Positions 10,913 to 21,904 are shown, counted from the first letter of the stretch. The stretch: 64,000 bases of DNA from Doryteuthis pealeii (GCA_023376005.1 CM042151.1:77304869-77368868), one strand, 5' to 3'. Translations and numbers: made by a program. Notes: generated by a model not told the origin, from the sequence alone.

Positions 10913-11967
10913 TCAAATATACACGGGCGTCCCCCGTTTTTGTACTAAGCCAGTGGATTGGCTTCCATCAGCCAATTCCACGAAGTGATTGTCAGGTTGA
11001 AAATTGGGGTCCCAACTGATAAATTTAGTTTTATCGTTGACGACATGTTGAGTGGCCCCGCAATCAACGAGCAAATGTTCTTTATGTGCTAAAGAATCAT
11101 ATCCAGCAGAAAAGAAATATGTCTTTTTTCTTTGGGGGGAATATTTAACATTTTGACAAAAGTCTTTCTTATTCCTGCAATCATAGGACATATGGCCCTT
11201 TTTCTGACAAACATAACAAATAATATTTGTTTTTGTTGGCGACTTCTTGGTATCCTTCCAATGTCTGCCCTGATAATTTTGGTAGTTGGTATATCTAGTT
11301 GATCTGTCCTCATAGCGAGGGTTGATTTTACCCTTTTTGAATTGGGTCTTTAGTTGTATAGTTCTATTTTTTGTTTCCCCAGAGTACATACTTTCTGTCT
11401 CCTCATAACTACGAAGGCTGACTTTGAATTCCGTAAACGTCATAGTCTTATCCCTTTGGGTTATTACTGTTGCAAAGGGTTTGAAATTTGAAGGCAGGCC
11501 CTTCAATACCATAGCGATCAACAATCCATCGCTCACAATCTCCCCGGCATCCCTTAATGAGCTAGCAATGCTCTCAGTTTTATGTAATCAGTAATTGATT
11601 CATAATCGTTTCTACTTAACGAACTTAGTTGTCGATACAATCCCACAATTCTTGGTTTGCCTTTTGACAAATAGTGGGTCCTTAATATTTCCATTGCTTT
11701 TCTACCATTATCACGAGCCTCTCGCATTACGAGTGAGAGACTTCGATCATCCAGGCATTGTATTAGTTCTGCGTATATTGTAGCATTTTTATCTACGAAA
11801 ACTGGGTCCTCCGGGTGGTCAGATGATGCATTGATTATATCATGCAGTTGGAGGGTTCTAAGGTACCCATTAAATTTAGTTTCCCAAATTTCATAACTGG
11901 CATCATTGCCATTGAAAAAGATCCGTGCGCGACTGGGCCCATAACCTGTTGAATATCTGGCAGCCAT
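10913..11967 (-). pseudogene. gag: copia Gag and protease (frameshifted)
   Basis: The likely start, MAARYSTGYG, is at 11967-11965 inside the 5' LTR. The frame runs through the primer-binding site into Gag, stops at 11554 and resumes in another frame at 11536. A single zinc knuckle CYVCQKKGHMSYDC (CCHC) binds genomic RNA in such proteins. The aspartic protease active site follows as VDCGATQHV. The frame ends at 10913, before the integrase. Confidence 0.85.
11933..11946 (-). promoter_or_regulatory. Primer-binding site for half of initiator tRNA-Met
   Basis: The plus strand reads CTGGGCCCATAACC directly next to the 5' LTR. This is the anticodon stem-loop sequence of eukaryotic initiator tRNA-Met (anticodon CAT), so the minus-strand RNA is complementary to it. 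Drosophila copia likewise primes from an internal cut in initiator tRNA-Met rather than its 3' end. Confidence 0.8.
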
Positions 11968-12228
11968 CCTTCGTTCCAGATGTAATGAATAAGTAAGCAA
12001 GCCAGTAAGAATCCAGTGTTAACGTATTCCTTGTAAGTCCTTCGTCAGAGATAATCCAAATGTCAATGAAATAACTCAGAGTGGTATGTCTATTAATACA
12101 GCAAAAGCAAGAGCAGCAGTGCCAGTGATTGGACAATAGAAATCCTTCTCAGGTCACGTGTTTATAGGCGAGTCTATAAGTATGAGTGACCATTTACATG
12201 ATGCCTTATATAAAAAAAAACCGCAACA
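11947..12228 (-). repeat. copia 5' LTR
   Basis: 282 bp, same sequence as 7271-7552, with target duplication ATTTG immediately outside. It contains the candidate Gag start codon 21 nt from its inner end. Confidence 0.95.
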
Positions 12229-13457
12229 ATTTGAAGTTTAAAATTTTTATGACATATTATGAACTTTATTAGGATGATACAAAGAAGAATTAAAAAAAAC
12301 TAATAAAAAGAGTAAAAGATTTCAGTTACAGGAAGAGATTGGAGAAAGAAGGTGCTCCCAAGAATTCGGCCTCTTTTGCCTCGAACCCTGGCTAGCAGTG
12401 TTAAGACCACTTCATTAGAACCTCCTGGAGGCATTGATTTGGTAACCAGTCCACCACCTAGGAGCTGAGAGTGGCAAACGCACAGTATTACAAACTTTCA
12501 ACAGGGCCTAACAAATTAAAAGTACTTGTGGCTGCCACTGTAGGCAGCTTGTAGTAGTAGTAGTATTTGTCTTGTCATGGTCATCAGGCCTGATTTACGC
12601 CTTCCCCTCCCCCTTCTCACTTCTCCTGAAAAGTACCCTGTGACCTGGTCACTCCACTGTAAAAAAGTATCCTGTGACCTGGTCATCCCACTTGTAAGAA
12701 TGTTCCCTTAGAGAAAATAGTTCCTCCGTTTTAAAAACCCCTAAATATGTGTAAATACCTTTTTTGAGATTGTTGGAATACTTGTTTGCCTTTGTGTAGC
12801 TAAGTAGAAGAGAACACTGCTTTAGGTGGTAATTGCAAAAGGTTTTTAGTAAAAAGTAAAAGTTTGTAGGGTTTTGGATTTGGCATAGTGATTTGGTAAA
12901 TAGTCAGGCTAGGAGAGTACCAGCCAAAATCTTTCTTTCCCATTTGGCAGACTGCGAGGACAGTCAAAATTCTTTGAGCTGTAGAGTTTTTTGGGCAGTA
13001 ATTTAGACACCACACTCTTAGTACAGAACTACTAAGGTATTTGGTCCCTTCAAGTTCAAAGTCCCTACGTGCCAACAAAGGTAAACTAATTTTCCATTCC
13101 TTTCTTTAAAACTGCATTTATTTTCTTGTATTTCGTGTGATTTTTGGGACTTACAGGAATTCTTTTCATTTAATTCGCAGTTTTCACTGTATGAAAAATA
13201 AAGAACTATTAGAAATACGGTGTGGTCTGTATGGTCTTTTATATGCACGGTGCTAACCTCTTTGAATTTACAGGAAAGCCAAACTGGTTTCGACACGTCT
13301 GTGGATTTGAACTTGACAACAAGACCTAACAACAGTATCAGCTAAGTTTTGCAAGCATTTATTAAATGCAACCTTAACCAACCAAACTCCTTGCTTGTTT
13401 TGTATATCCCTGTTATATATTTTTCTTATATGTACAGTAAACATTTTGTAGTAAAAA
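12229..13457. other. Interspersed-repeat remnants, no gene
   Basis: Bases 12340-12540 look like an old SINE (a B-box-like GGTTCGAGGC on the minus strand). A ~20-base unit around CCTGTGACCTGGTCA occurs twice at 12628-12690. No reading frame here has support as a gene. Confidence 0.4.
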
Positions 13458-13814
13458 AGGTTAAACTTGCAAATCGTTGTCAAAATTAAAACAGAAACTT
13501 ATTTGGTGGTGGGTGATCCATGAAAGTTTAACTACAGTGTATGAATGAACTTTTTTTCAAATTGGGTTACAGTTTAGGGGTTTGGGGATTAAGGTTGTTT
13601 TTAATTATGTATTGCTTTAAAAAAAAAACAAATTACTATACATTTAATTAACCATTGAAATTAATTATTGAATCCAACGGTAGACACATTAGTCTCAGTT
13701 GTTTGTGTTAGTATTGCAATGTATAATTTCAATTAAACTTGGTTTAAAAAAAAAAATTTTCAACAGTAAATAAGTTTCCGTTTTAATTTTGACAACGATT
13801 TGCCAGTTTAACCA
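13458..13814. mobile_element. MITE with long terminal inverted repeats
   Basis: About 43 bp at each end (13459-13501 and 13771-13813) are inverted copies beginning GGTTAAACTTGCAAATCG. The inside (GTAGACACATTAGTCTCAG and neighbours) matches the MITE at 59941-60414. It has no coding capacity, and no clear target duplication remains. Confidence 0.75.
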
Positions 13815-15856
13815 AGTCATTTGTCTCCTTTTCTTCAAAAGTGGCACCCTTCTCCTCACTGCGTTCTAAATGGGGTTTATTCTCCTACAAAACTCAGAGT
13901 TTAAACAGTGCTTTTCCCGAGGATAAAAAAATCCCCACAAACCCAAAAGTGTACAAATGGTTTGCAATGTGATGTGTTCTTTTTAGGTACCACCAATTGG
14001 CCAGTTTAGGCCATCTTGAATAAAACGGAAATAAATATTTCCGAACTTTGTTTATCAAAAATCTCATAAAAAACAATTAAAGATCGTACAGAGTTGTTAC
14101 AAAGGAAAATAGTTAATTCAAAGATCAAATTATCCTTTTGGAAAAAATTACATCGTTATCTTAAAAAATAAACAAACCCATCCGTATTACATGCGAAAGG
14201 GTAATTTTCAGGTTGTAATTTAGACAGAAAAAAATACATATTATTACCCTCTTACAGTTATGCATCTAAGTACGGATGGCTGTAACGGACAAACTGTTTT
14301 AGCCAAAAATTTTCTATTAAAATGAATAAAATCTTTAAAAACTTTAATATTAAAATTTACTATTAAAATGAATAAAAAATTGAATATTAAAATGTCACCG
14401 TGAAATTGACATTAAAAAAAATATATCTTCAGTTTTGGTATTAATTTTTAAAATCGAAAAAGGAAATGAAATGAAAATTTGAATATTTTTTCTAAGAGAA
14501 AAACTGATAAAATAATCATATGTACTTACTTTTTATTCTAATAGCGTAAAAAGTTATTTTATTTAACTTTTTTGACCAAAGAAAAACAAACTTCGGTTAT
14601 TCAGAAGCGTCTCGTCTCTTTGTAAAACAAATATGTCAGTTTTGCTCTTCTGTATATTCTAAGAACCATACATTACTATTCAACAATAAAAATTACAAAT
14701 TCTTTTAAAAATAATAATCGAGCTCGGATCAGATCAACTTCACCTGAATCTAAAAATCATATTTTTAAATATCCGTGAAAAATTCGATTTTTTTCCACAG
14801 AAAAAAATTTTTAATTTATTTCACGCAGAAAATGAAAATATTTAATTACACAAAAGATTGAAAATCTCTTAAAAATTAATTTCTCAAAAAAAAATGTTTT
14901 TTTTGACAATTTAATAGAATATAGTACATACTAATTACATAAGCAAAAAAGTTTTCAAATATTAATATTATGACATTTTTTTGCACTTTTTATTTCCGAT
15001 TTCATTAATTTTTCCTAAAAAAACGATAGCTCGGTATGTTATGCAATTTCATTGACATAGTTATTCAGCCTCTTATCTTTATAGAAAAAAAAAGTACAAC
15101 ATTTTTCTACCGCGTCATTTTTTTTTATCTCATAAAATAAAATAGAGGTGGGTGATAGACCTCGTAAAAAACTATTTCCCCTAATATATTTTAGAAAAAA
15201 AAACTATTTCAGATGTATTTACATCTAATGGTAAACATTTCTGGAAATTTTCGTGAAAATCGGACCATTAATTGATTTTTCATAGAATTTTTAAAAAAAA
15301 CCTCTTATCGTAACTTGTTTTTAGCTACGTTAAATTTCAGTTGATTTAACAGTGCAAAAATGAAAACATTGTTTTTCAATCATAATTTTCATTATTTTCG
15401 TAAGCTGATAAAAAATTTAAAAAATCATCAGGAGTTTGTTTAATGTTTTTTCTTTCGAATGGAAAAAAATTTTCAAGAAAATATTACTTTTTCTGCAAGT
15501 TTCATTGTGTTAAATGTAGGGGGGTAAATTTCACAGGGTAAAATTGGTGGTACCTAGTGCTTTTAATGCTTGGCCGATGGGCGAATTTTAACGAGTTGAA
15601 GACGTACTTTTGGGATTTGATTGTCGAGTAAAAATTTTAAAAATCACTGAAAATTTTTATCTGAATGCTAAATGTAAGTATTTCTTTGTTGACTTATTCA
15701 TAACTATAAAATTAACGGACATTTTTATGCTTGGGTTATTCTGGATAGGTACTACTATATGGGAAAATTTCCAGCAAAAGACGAAAACATCTGAAAAATA
15801 TTACGTGTTTGCAATAATTTCCAGCGAAAAACTAATTCATTTTTAAATCAAAAATT

Positions 15857-15861
<5 letters not shown>
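13815..15861. other. AT-rich, gene-poor stretch
   Basis: No supported coding or RNA gene was seen. The open stretches are short and of the base composition of the surrounding DNA. Confidence 0.5.

Positions 15862-15919
<58 letters not shown>
15862..15919 (+). repeat. (TA)n microsatellite
   Basis: A nearly pure TA dinucleotide run of about 58 bases. Shorter runs of the same kind lie at about 19496, 21134, 22130, 28440, 28730, 31078, 39319, 59078, 59258 and 59349. Confidence 0.95.
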
Positions 15920-15925
<6 letters not shown>

Positions 15926-17345
15926 GTTATTTTACTTATAGCAATGAATGATTAATAAAAATAAGCTTACCTTTGGTTTTGTTTTGTTTGTTATTATCTG
16001 AGCATCGCTTTTTTCTTCGTTTCCAAAAATGCAGTCACAACTTTGATTTTTTTAAATATTACCAGGATACACTGATATAGTTTTAATTGTAAATATTCCT
16101 CCCTTTATTTCTGGCAGTATTTACAAACGGACAAGAAAAACATATACAATCTTGCATATAATGTTTTGTTACTTTATTTTAACCAGTCTGACCAAGCGGC
16201 CATGGAAAGGAAGACGGCGGTGTCATACGAAACTTGTTAGCTGTGAATAATGAAAGACAACAAATGTTTTTATTTATTATATGTATTTATTTTCATTTCC
16301 TTGTTTATATGTCTATTCATTTTAGGTACGATCAAAGATCGCAAAGGGAGATAATAATTTATTTCTAATTTTCAAATTACATAAAAAAACAGAGAATTGT
16401 CCGTTTTTAATGAAAATTTCACCACTTTATTCGTTAATGACTTGATTTTATAATGAATGAATAATAGATTATTTTATTTGTTTTTAAATTGAAAAAAAAA
16501 AAAAAAAGGTTCTTTTACCAATTAAGATTGTATGCCTTTGGTTATTTGAATAAAGAAAAATTACAGTCAATAATTTTTACTTTTGTTGGATCAAATCCTG
16601 AAAAAAAAAAAAAAAAAAAAAATAGTTATTTGAAAATTTAAAAGTTTCTTAAAATTCAAAAAATAATTTTTGAAGCGTACTTTTTTTCAAAGTTTCAAAA
16701 ACAATATTTTTCTTTGAATTGATGCAAAAAATGTATTTTTTCTGATTTAATTGGCCTTTTAAGTGAATGAAAATAGGCCCTATTTTTATTCACTTAAAAA
16801 TTTAATTGTAAATTTTAAATGACTCGAAGATGGCATGTTGCACTCAGTATTTTCACCATAGATAAATCTTCATTTGATCTACCCAAAGCTGCAAGTTTAA
16901 AAATGCGCAATTTTGCACAATATATTTTTCGAGATTTTTATATATTTAAAAAAATAGTATGTACAGTTGTTTTTTCGTTTACATCAAACGTATTTAAAAA
17001 GTTATATCCCCTGATGACTCGGACTTATGAAATACTCAGTATAGTTTTACAGTATGGGCTACTATAGATTTTCACTTATTTATAAGCAAAAATCTAGTCC
17101 ATTTGTGTTGATTTTTGCACATTTATCTCCCTTATATTCGTCTTCATGAACGTTCCTATATATTATATCGACTTGCAAAAATATGCGAAGGTAATTAACT
17201 TTTAATGTCACAAAACATATCTAATTAGAAAAACTAATGAAACTAAATAAGAATGCATATAAAAAGACCACATTTATTTTAATTGATTTCTATATGAAAT
17301 TATACATGATAGCTTTTAATACGTTTAATAATAAAATCAAATAAA
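15920..17345. other. AT-rich stretch without a gene
   Basis: A GC-richer island at 16190-16240 and AAGGGAGATAA-type motifs at about 16340 and 17130 (minus) stand out. That motif recurs in molluscan non-coding DNA. No coding sequence is recognised. Confidence 0.4.
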
Positions 17346-17915
17346 CTGGTGAGATTTAGATTCTGGAGGTTTGGGGAGTGTGGAGTATCCCTTCATTGCC
17401 ATTACTCTCGGGTCCACTGAGTAATAGTACTGTAACGTAGGTGCAAAGTTATTAGATACTTTGCATACAAATAACTCCGACGAAGGTTAATAGACAAAAC
17501 ATTTAATATATACAGCACATGGATAACAGTAGATACAACGTACATAGTAAAAGAGTTACATATATAAAGGGGTACACAAATAAAAATAAAGACACATTCA
17601 TGAATGGTACAAGATAACATAAAAGAGTACAGACATGAGACTAGCGATAGTCCATGCTGTAAAGAACTTACAGTAATGTAAGGGGGGCGGAGCCCCAACG
17701 AGAGGGGTTAGATAAAATCTACCCCATGTGGCTCGTAGTTGCTAAAACAGGAAAAAGAGAGCGAAAGGGTTTGAACCCGGCGCTTAAATACTATAGCACC
17801 CTGGCGGGCACCAGTAAACTAAAAGGGGCAGACAACTCCACCAGGCAAATACAAACTAACGCTACAGTACCTTTTACAGTCCCATGTATGGGTAAAATAG
17901 ATCTATAAAGAAAAA
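17346..17915 (+). repeat. SINE-L copy split by a solo LTR
   Basis: Bases 17346-17430 (GGAGGTTTGGGGAGTGTGGA to CCACTGAGTAATAGTAC) and 17871-17915 (CCCATGTATGGGTAAAATAG) are consecutive parts of the SINE-L core. They join exactly across the inserted LTR. Confidence 0.75.
17431..17866. mobile_element. Solo LTR, 436 bp
   Basis: The insert begins TGTAACG and ends CGCTACA (short inverted ends TGTARCG). It is flanked by the 4-bp duplication GTAC (17427-17430, 17867-17870). Removing it and one GTAC restores the SINE-L core. A TATATAAAGG box lies near 17556. TG...CA ends with a 4-bp duplication and no internal region fit a solo LTR, perhaps of the Gypsy group; the family is not proven. Confidence 0.75.
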
Positions 17916-18090
17916 AAAATGTGTTTTAAAAAAATGAGTTAAGAAAAAAATTGAATATCCAACAAGAATGAATAAAACAAAAACGTCTTTGACATAAAAT
18001 AACTCAACAAGGGTTGACATGCCATAAAATCCAACCAACAATAATAAAGACATTTATGCCAGCAGTCTGGGGTTTTCTGTCCAATACTGT

Positions 18091-18125
18091 AGGTTGGTGC
18101 AAAAATAATTGCAATTTTTAACTCA
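18091..18125 (+). repeat. mariner terminal-repeat fragment
   Basis: The run GGTTGGTGCAAAAATAATTG after TA resembles the terminal repeat of cecropia/Hsmar-type mariners. Only one end is visible. Confidence 0.5.
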
Positions 18126-18157
18126 GCATAGAATGAATACGATCAAATTACATTGAA

Positions 18158-18345
18158 AGCACCGGTTCCTACTAGATCACTGACGGTAAGCAACAATGAG
18201 CCTGTTCAATAATTAATTGGTGACCACTTAAGCAAATGCAGGTACTGTAAGCAACCTTAGTTCTATGTTTATAAAGAATGACTTAAATCAGCATTAAATG
18301 ACTCGGAAAGGATTGATATGCCATAAAACAAAACATCCATTGAGG
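18158..18345 (+). repeat. 5S-rRNA-derived SINE
   Basis: Bases 18165-18262 follow the 3' two-thirds of 5S rRNA: a TAAGCAACAATGAG block where 5S has its A box, TTGGTGACC for the C box, and GCAGGTACTGTAAGC for the terminal helix. The tail (GCATTAAATGAC then TTGATATGCCATAAAAC) is the one shared with SINE-L. Two minus-strand copies lie near 45.3-46.0 kb. Confidence 0.7.
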
Positions 18346-18559
18346 TAGAATGTGAAGTGAGAGACTGGTCAGTTTTTGATTTAATTGCAAATTATGACTA
18401 ATTAGAACCAATTAAAATGGAATTTTTTTAAAAACACAACTGAATCCTAAAAGCAAGGAATAATTTTGTATAACTTTTATTTCATTAAACTAAACAATAA
18501 AAAAGCCTTTAGGAGACAAAAATTGATTTTTTAGTATGATAATAGATATAACAGTGTCC

Positions 18560-18690
18560 AATTGGACACATGGCCTAGTGGATAAAGTAGTTAGGTTTAG
18601 ACAGTTCTAAGTGACAGTTATCTCTGGACTGCAGATTCAATCCTGGTCAAGGGCAGCAGTAATAACAAAAAACAATACAATACAATACAA
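18560..18690 (+). repeat. tRNA-derived SINE
   Basis: An A-box-like TGGCCTAGTGGATAAAG and a B-box-like AGATTCAATCC are spaced as in tRNA, followed by a CAATA-repeat tail. It abuts the copia fragment. Confidence 0.6.
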
Positions 18691-18872
18691 GCTAGTGAGT
18701 TTAGTATTTGGTTGGACAGGTTTAATGTCATGTCCAAGATATTCATTTTGCGGGTGGTCTTATCCGTCTGTCTGGAAGACAATCGGCCTATTCTACGGCC
18801 CAAACTGACAGGGCGACACTAAAAGTTCATTTAATTTTTGTCCCCCATGATATCTTTTTTAAAAGTATTAAG
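18690..18872 (-). mobile_element. Fragment of a related copia element (3' end)
   Basis: On the minus strand it encodes FKKDIMGDKN stop, the same C-terminus as the RNase H end at 8088. It is followed by a 3' untranslated region similar to 7905-8087, including the SINE-like module. It is diverged and has no LTR. Confidence 0.7.
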
Positions 18873-19054
18873 TTTTTTTTAATTTTAATTTTTTTTAAAT
18901 GAAAGACTCGGTGTCTGTTTCATTCCTCATTGTATTGCTAAAAGAGCGAGATTTGTCACGTGACAAAATGGACACATAATGTGGGAAAAACCCTCCTCCA
19001 ATATAAAAAAAAAGGTAAACAATTCTATTTTGTCTCCCAAAACTATTTTTATTA

Positions 19055-19450
19055 TTCAATGTCTTGAGATGATCTCTAAGATTTTTAGCCTTGGTAAGGC
19101 AACCAGTCTAGGAGAAGTAAAACTCTGAATTCAAACCAGTTGTATGCTACTCAAAAATTGACCCTGTACCATGGAGGGGTTATATGAATACATACCCTCA
19201 AAACCATTTTGTTTAAAAGAGTTTGTGTTACCACAATTATTTGTGAATAAAGCTGTAACCATGTCAGTACAACTGTATGGTTGCACCACCTGGATTCTAA
19301 GTAGGAAAGACCGAGATCTTTAGCTTTGGTAAGGCAACCAGTCTAGAAGTAAAACTCTGAATTCAAACCAGTTGTATGCTAATCAAAAATTACCCTGTAC
19401 CATGGAGGGGTTAGGTAAATACATATCCTCAAAACCATATTGTTTTAAAA
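19055..19450 (-). repeat. Two direct copies of SINE family D
   Basis: Bases 19065-19205 and 19312-19445 are near copies (CTTTGGTAAGGCAACCAGTC, then CTCTGAATTCAAACCAGTTG, then CCCTGTACCATGGAGGGG). They are separated by about 105 bp and probably arose by local duplication. Confidence 0.65.
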
Positions 19451-20003
19451 AAAGTGCTTGTGTAAATACATACATACATACACACACACAAACATTATAT
19501 ATATATATATATATATATCATAGGCTGTATTCTTTAAGTACTTATTGAAAACAACAGCAATTCCTTGAATAGCATGGATTTGATTAGTGTAGGTTTTAAT
19601 GTAATACATTTAGTAACATTTCTGCAAAGAATTACATTGACAGTTTACTGCAAAGACATGATTCAAGGTAGAATGAATGGTGCAAATTGCATTGACAATT
19701 ATTTATTTCTACAAGAAATAAAACTTGCTGAATTTGTTAGCAATATTTTTTTATTTTTTATTGTTCGTGTTTTTTTTTAATACATTACAAATGGTTTTTC
19801 AATCATGAAGAGTGAATTATTTTCTTTTTCATTATAAATGAATTTATTCTCAAAACTATTATAATAAAACCTAGATCAATACAGTTTGGAACAGTATGGA
19901 CAGAATTCTGGAACAATTTTACCCCACTATTCAACATATTGTTGTATTCACAATATTGAATATACAAAAACATAATTCTGTATGTGAATGAGTTTAATCT
20001 ACA

Positions 20004-20869
20004 TTAAGTATGTATAGCCCAAATATGACGTTTCAAATATCTATTTCTAGAGAAAGCTTCACCACACACCTGACAGGAAAAAGGTTTCTGTCCTGTGTGT
20101 ATTCTCATATGCATAGTTAAGTCAGGATTCCTGGAAAAACTCTTACCACACACTTCACAGTGAAAAGGTCTTTCCCCTGTATGAGTTATCATGTGAGTTT
20201 TTAGATTACCACTGTGAGAGAAAGCTTTGCACACACATCACAATTATACCGTTTCTCTCCTGTATGTATCATCATGTGACTTTTCAAGGCAGAATTGTAA
20301 GAAAATGATTTTCTACATACTTCACAATGAAATAGTGTTTCTCCTGTATGCTTTGTCACGTGAGTCTTTAAAGCATGGTTTAATGAGAATTCTTTAGAAC
20401 AGATTTCACATTGAAAAGGTTTTGCTCCTGTAATCATATGGGTTTTCAGGGCAGTATTATAAGAAAATGTTTTTCCACACACTTCACAGTGAAATGGTCT
20501 TTCCCCTGTATGCTTTCTCATGTGAACTTTCAGGTTGCTACATGTTGAACAAGATTTACCACACACTTCACAGTGAAAAGGTGTCTCTCCAGTATGAGTT
20601 CTCATGTGTATTCCTAAGTAAGAATTAGTACTGAAAGCTTTCCCACACACTTCACAATAATGAGATTTCTGTTCAGCATTTAATTCATCTTCACTTGACA
20701 AATTTTCTTCCGAGGTTTTTTGCTGAAAGTCTTTCTTGTGAGTCTTTAAATGTTCAGAGAGAATTGAATCTTCCATAAGCAATTTGCCACATGTTCCACA
20801 TTTGTGTTGTTCCTCTTCCGCATCAGAATCCATATTTTTGCACTTTTTTTTACAAGGCGCTTTCCTCAC
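20004..20869 (-). pseudogene. C2H2 zinc-finger gene with a frameshift, about 9 fingers
   Basis: It is a paralogue of the 313-aa gene. The likely start is MDSDAEEEQHKC (codon near 20833), with a lone first finger, an acidic linker, then the array; it ends KRHIWAIHT stop. Three lesions are visible. Finger 7 has lost one base of the Gly codon in CDVCGKAF (near 20230), shifting the frame between its cysteines and histidines. Finger 4 reads HMIT then GAKPF, lacking the second His. Finger 3 has Cys for the core Phe. If the missing base is a sequencing error the gene could still work with weaker fingers; otherwise it ends inside finger 7. A splice acceptor (TTTATATTCCAG) lies at 20884, and AATAAA on this strand at 19843-19848. 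Confidence 0.88.
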
Positions 20870-21113
20870 ATAGTAATTTTAGTCTGGAATATAAAAGTAG
20901 TAAATATTAAAAACTATGTCTTTATCATATAAAAAAAGGAGAAAAAAGACATCTTTATTTAAGAAAGGAAACTATACTAATTTTACAAAAAGGAATGTGA
21001 TCTTACCTAAGAAAGGTATTCTTCCATCAAACTCTTTTACAATATGTTATACTAAATTAAAGAAATCAAGAGTTTAACTCTATACATAAGACAATTTCAT
21101 TTATAAGAGAAAA

Positions 21114-21117
<4 letters not shown>

Positions 21118-21163
<46 letters not shown>
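21118..21163 (+). repeat. (CA)n-(TA)n microsatellite
   Basis: A compound dinucleotide run directly bordering the tRNA-hammerhead unit. Confidence 0.9.
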
Positions 21164-21166
<3 letters not shown>

Positions 21167-21320
21167 AGATTTTTGGATGTTTTGTTTTTATTTTAGAAGC
21201 ATTGCTGAATAAAGTATGTATTAAAGATTTACTTGAAGGCACTTACAATGCATGTATCATACAAAATTCGATACTTTTTCTTATAGAAAATGAACTTGAC
21301 AAGTGTAATCCCGTCAAAGG

Positions 21321-21394
21321 ATCGTTCGGTGTGTAGAATATTGTACAGACTGTTTCGACTTTATTAAGTCTCATCAGCGATATATACTAACGAT
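21321..21394 (-). ncRNA. Candidate hammerhead ribozyme (HHR-1)
   Basis: The conserved core is intact. CTGATGA is at 21377-21371. Stem II GACTTAATAAAGTC (5 bp, loop AATA) is at 21370-21357. GAAA is at 21356-21353. A short stem III (ACA/TGT) ends U16.1-A17, placing cleavage between 21344 and 21343. Stem I closes with an adjacent G-C pair, a TATA region with mismatches and an outer ATCGTT/AACGAT helix, leaving internal loops of the kind used for tertiary contacts. Folded by eye. Confidence 0.65.
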
Positions 21395-21407
21395 TTCCCT
21401 CCGACAG

Positions 21408-21468
21408 AAATCGAAACCGGGACCTCAGCAGGCATAGTGAAACACTATATCGCCTTGGCCACAGTACA
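21408..21468 (-). promoter_or_regulatory. tRNA-like Pol III promoter (Ser/Leu-like)
   Basis: The A box TGGCCAAGGCG is at 21461-21451 and the B box CGGTTTCGATTTC at 21420-21408. Between them is a perfect 6-bp hairpin ATAGTG/CACTAT in the anticodon-arm position. The last B-box base is 30 nt from CTGATGA. There is no good acceptor stem, so it is not a functional tRNA gene. Confidence 0.6.
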
Positions 21469-21598
21469 CAGCTAACAATCCCAGCGAAATTAGCCTTGTC
21501 AAATGATACTACACGCCTCTACCATAATAGGTAAGGGGGGGCGTTTTTGAGAGAATAACAACAACAAACAGACCGTATGCCCTTCGGTGAAGTGAATA

Positions 21599-21875
21599 AG
21601 ATTTTTGGATGTTTTGTTTTTATTTTAGAAGCATTGCTGAATAAAGTATGTATTAAATTTTTACTTGAAGGCACTTACAATGCATGTATCGTATAAAATT
21701 CGATACTTTTTCTTATAGAAAATGAACTTGACAAGTGTAACAGTCTGTACGATATTCTACACACCGAGCGATCCTTTGCCGGGATTACACTTGTCAAGTT
21801 CATTTTCTATAAGAAAAAGTATCGAATTTTATACGATACATGCATTGTAAGTGCCTTCAAGTAAAAATTTAATAC
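21599..21875. repeat. Fold-back of the hammerhead element's 3' part
   Basis: Bases 21647-21740 and 21784-21873 are near-perfect inverted copies of the element 3' part at 21164-21330. The right arm also keeps the 3' half of the hammerhead (CAGTCTGTACGATATTC onward at 21741) but lacks CTGATGA and GAAA. Confidence 0.8.
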
Positions 21876-21904
21876 ATATATATATATATATGTGTGTGTG
21901 TGTA

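Larger units (their letters stand above)
7271..12228 (-). mobile_element. Complete Ty1/copia-type LTR retrotransposon
   Basis: Two 282-bp LTRs that look identical (7271-7552 and 11947-12228) begin TGTTG and end CAACA. A perfect 5-bp target duplication ATTTG lies at 7266-7270 and 12229-12233. Reading on the minus strand, the internal order is Gag with zinc knuckle, protease, integrase, reverse transcriptase, RNase H: integrase before RT is the copia order. Identical LTRs imply a very recent insertion, yet the coding region is spread over all three frames with at least seven shifts. Either a defective copy was moved in trans, or the assembly carries indel errors. Confidence 0.95.
21164..21535 (-). 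mobile_element. tRNA-headed retroelement with an internal hammerhead ribozyme
   Basis: On the minus strand the order is: unique leader, tRNA-like Pol III promoter (21468-21408), hammerhead motif (21394-21321), then about 150 bp ending CATCCAAAAATC. Truncated copies of the last part lie at 21599-21875 in both orientations, so it is a dispersed repeat. It has no reading frame. By architecture it is a non-autonomous retroelement combining a SINE-type promoter with a self-cleaving RNA. Confidence 0.6.

Noticed and set aside
17402..17908. Open frames of 98 and 60 codons
   Set aside because: They fall inside the solo LTR and its host SINE and have no homology that I recognise.
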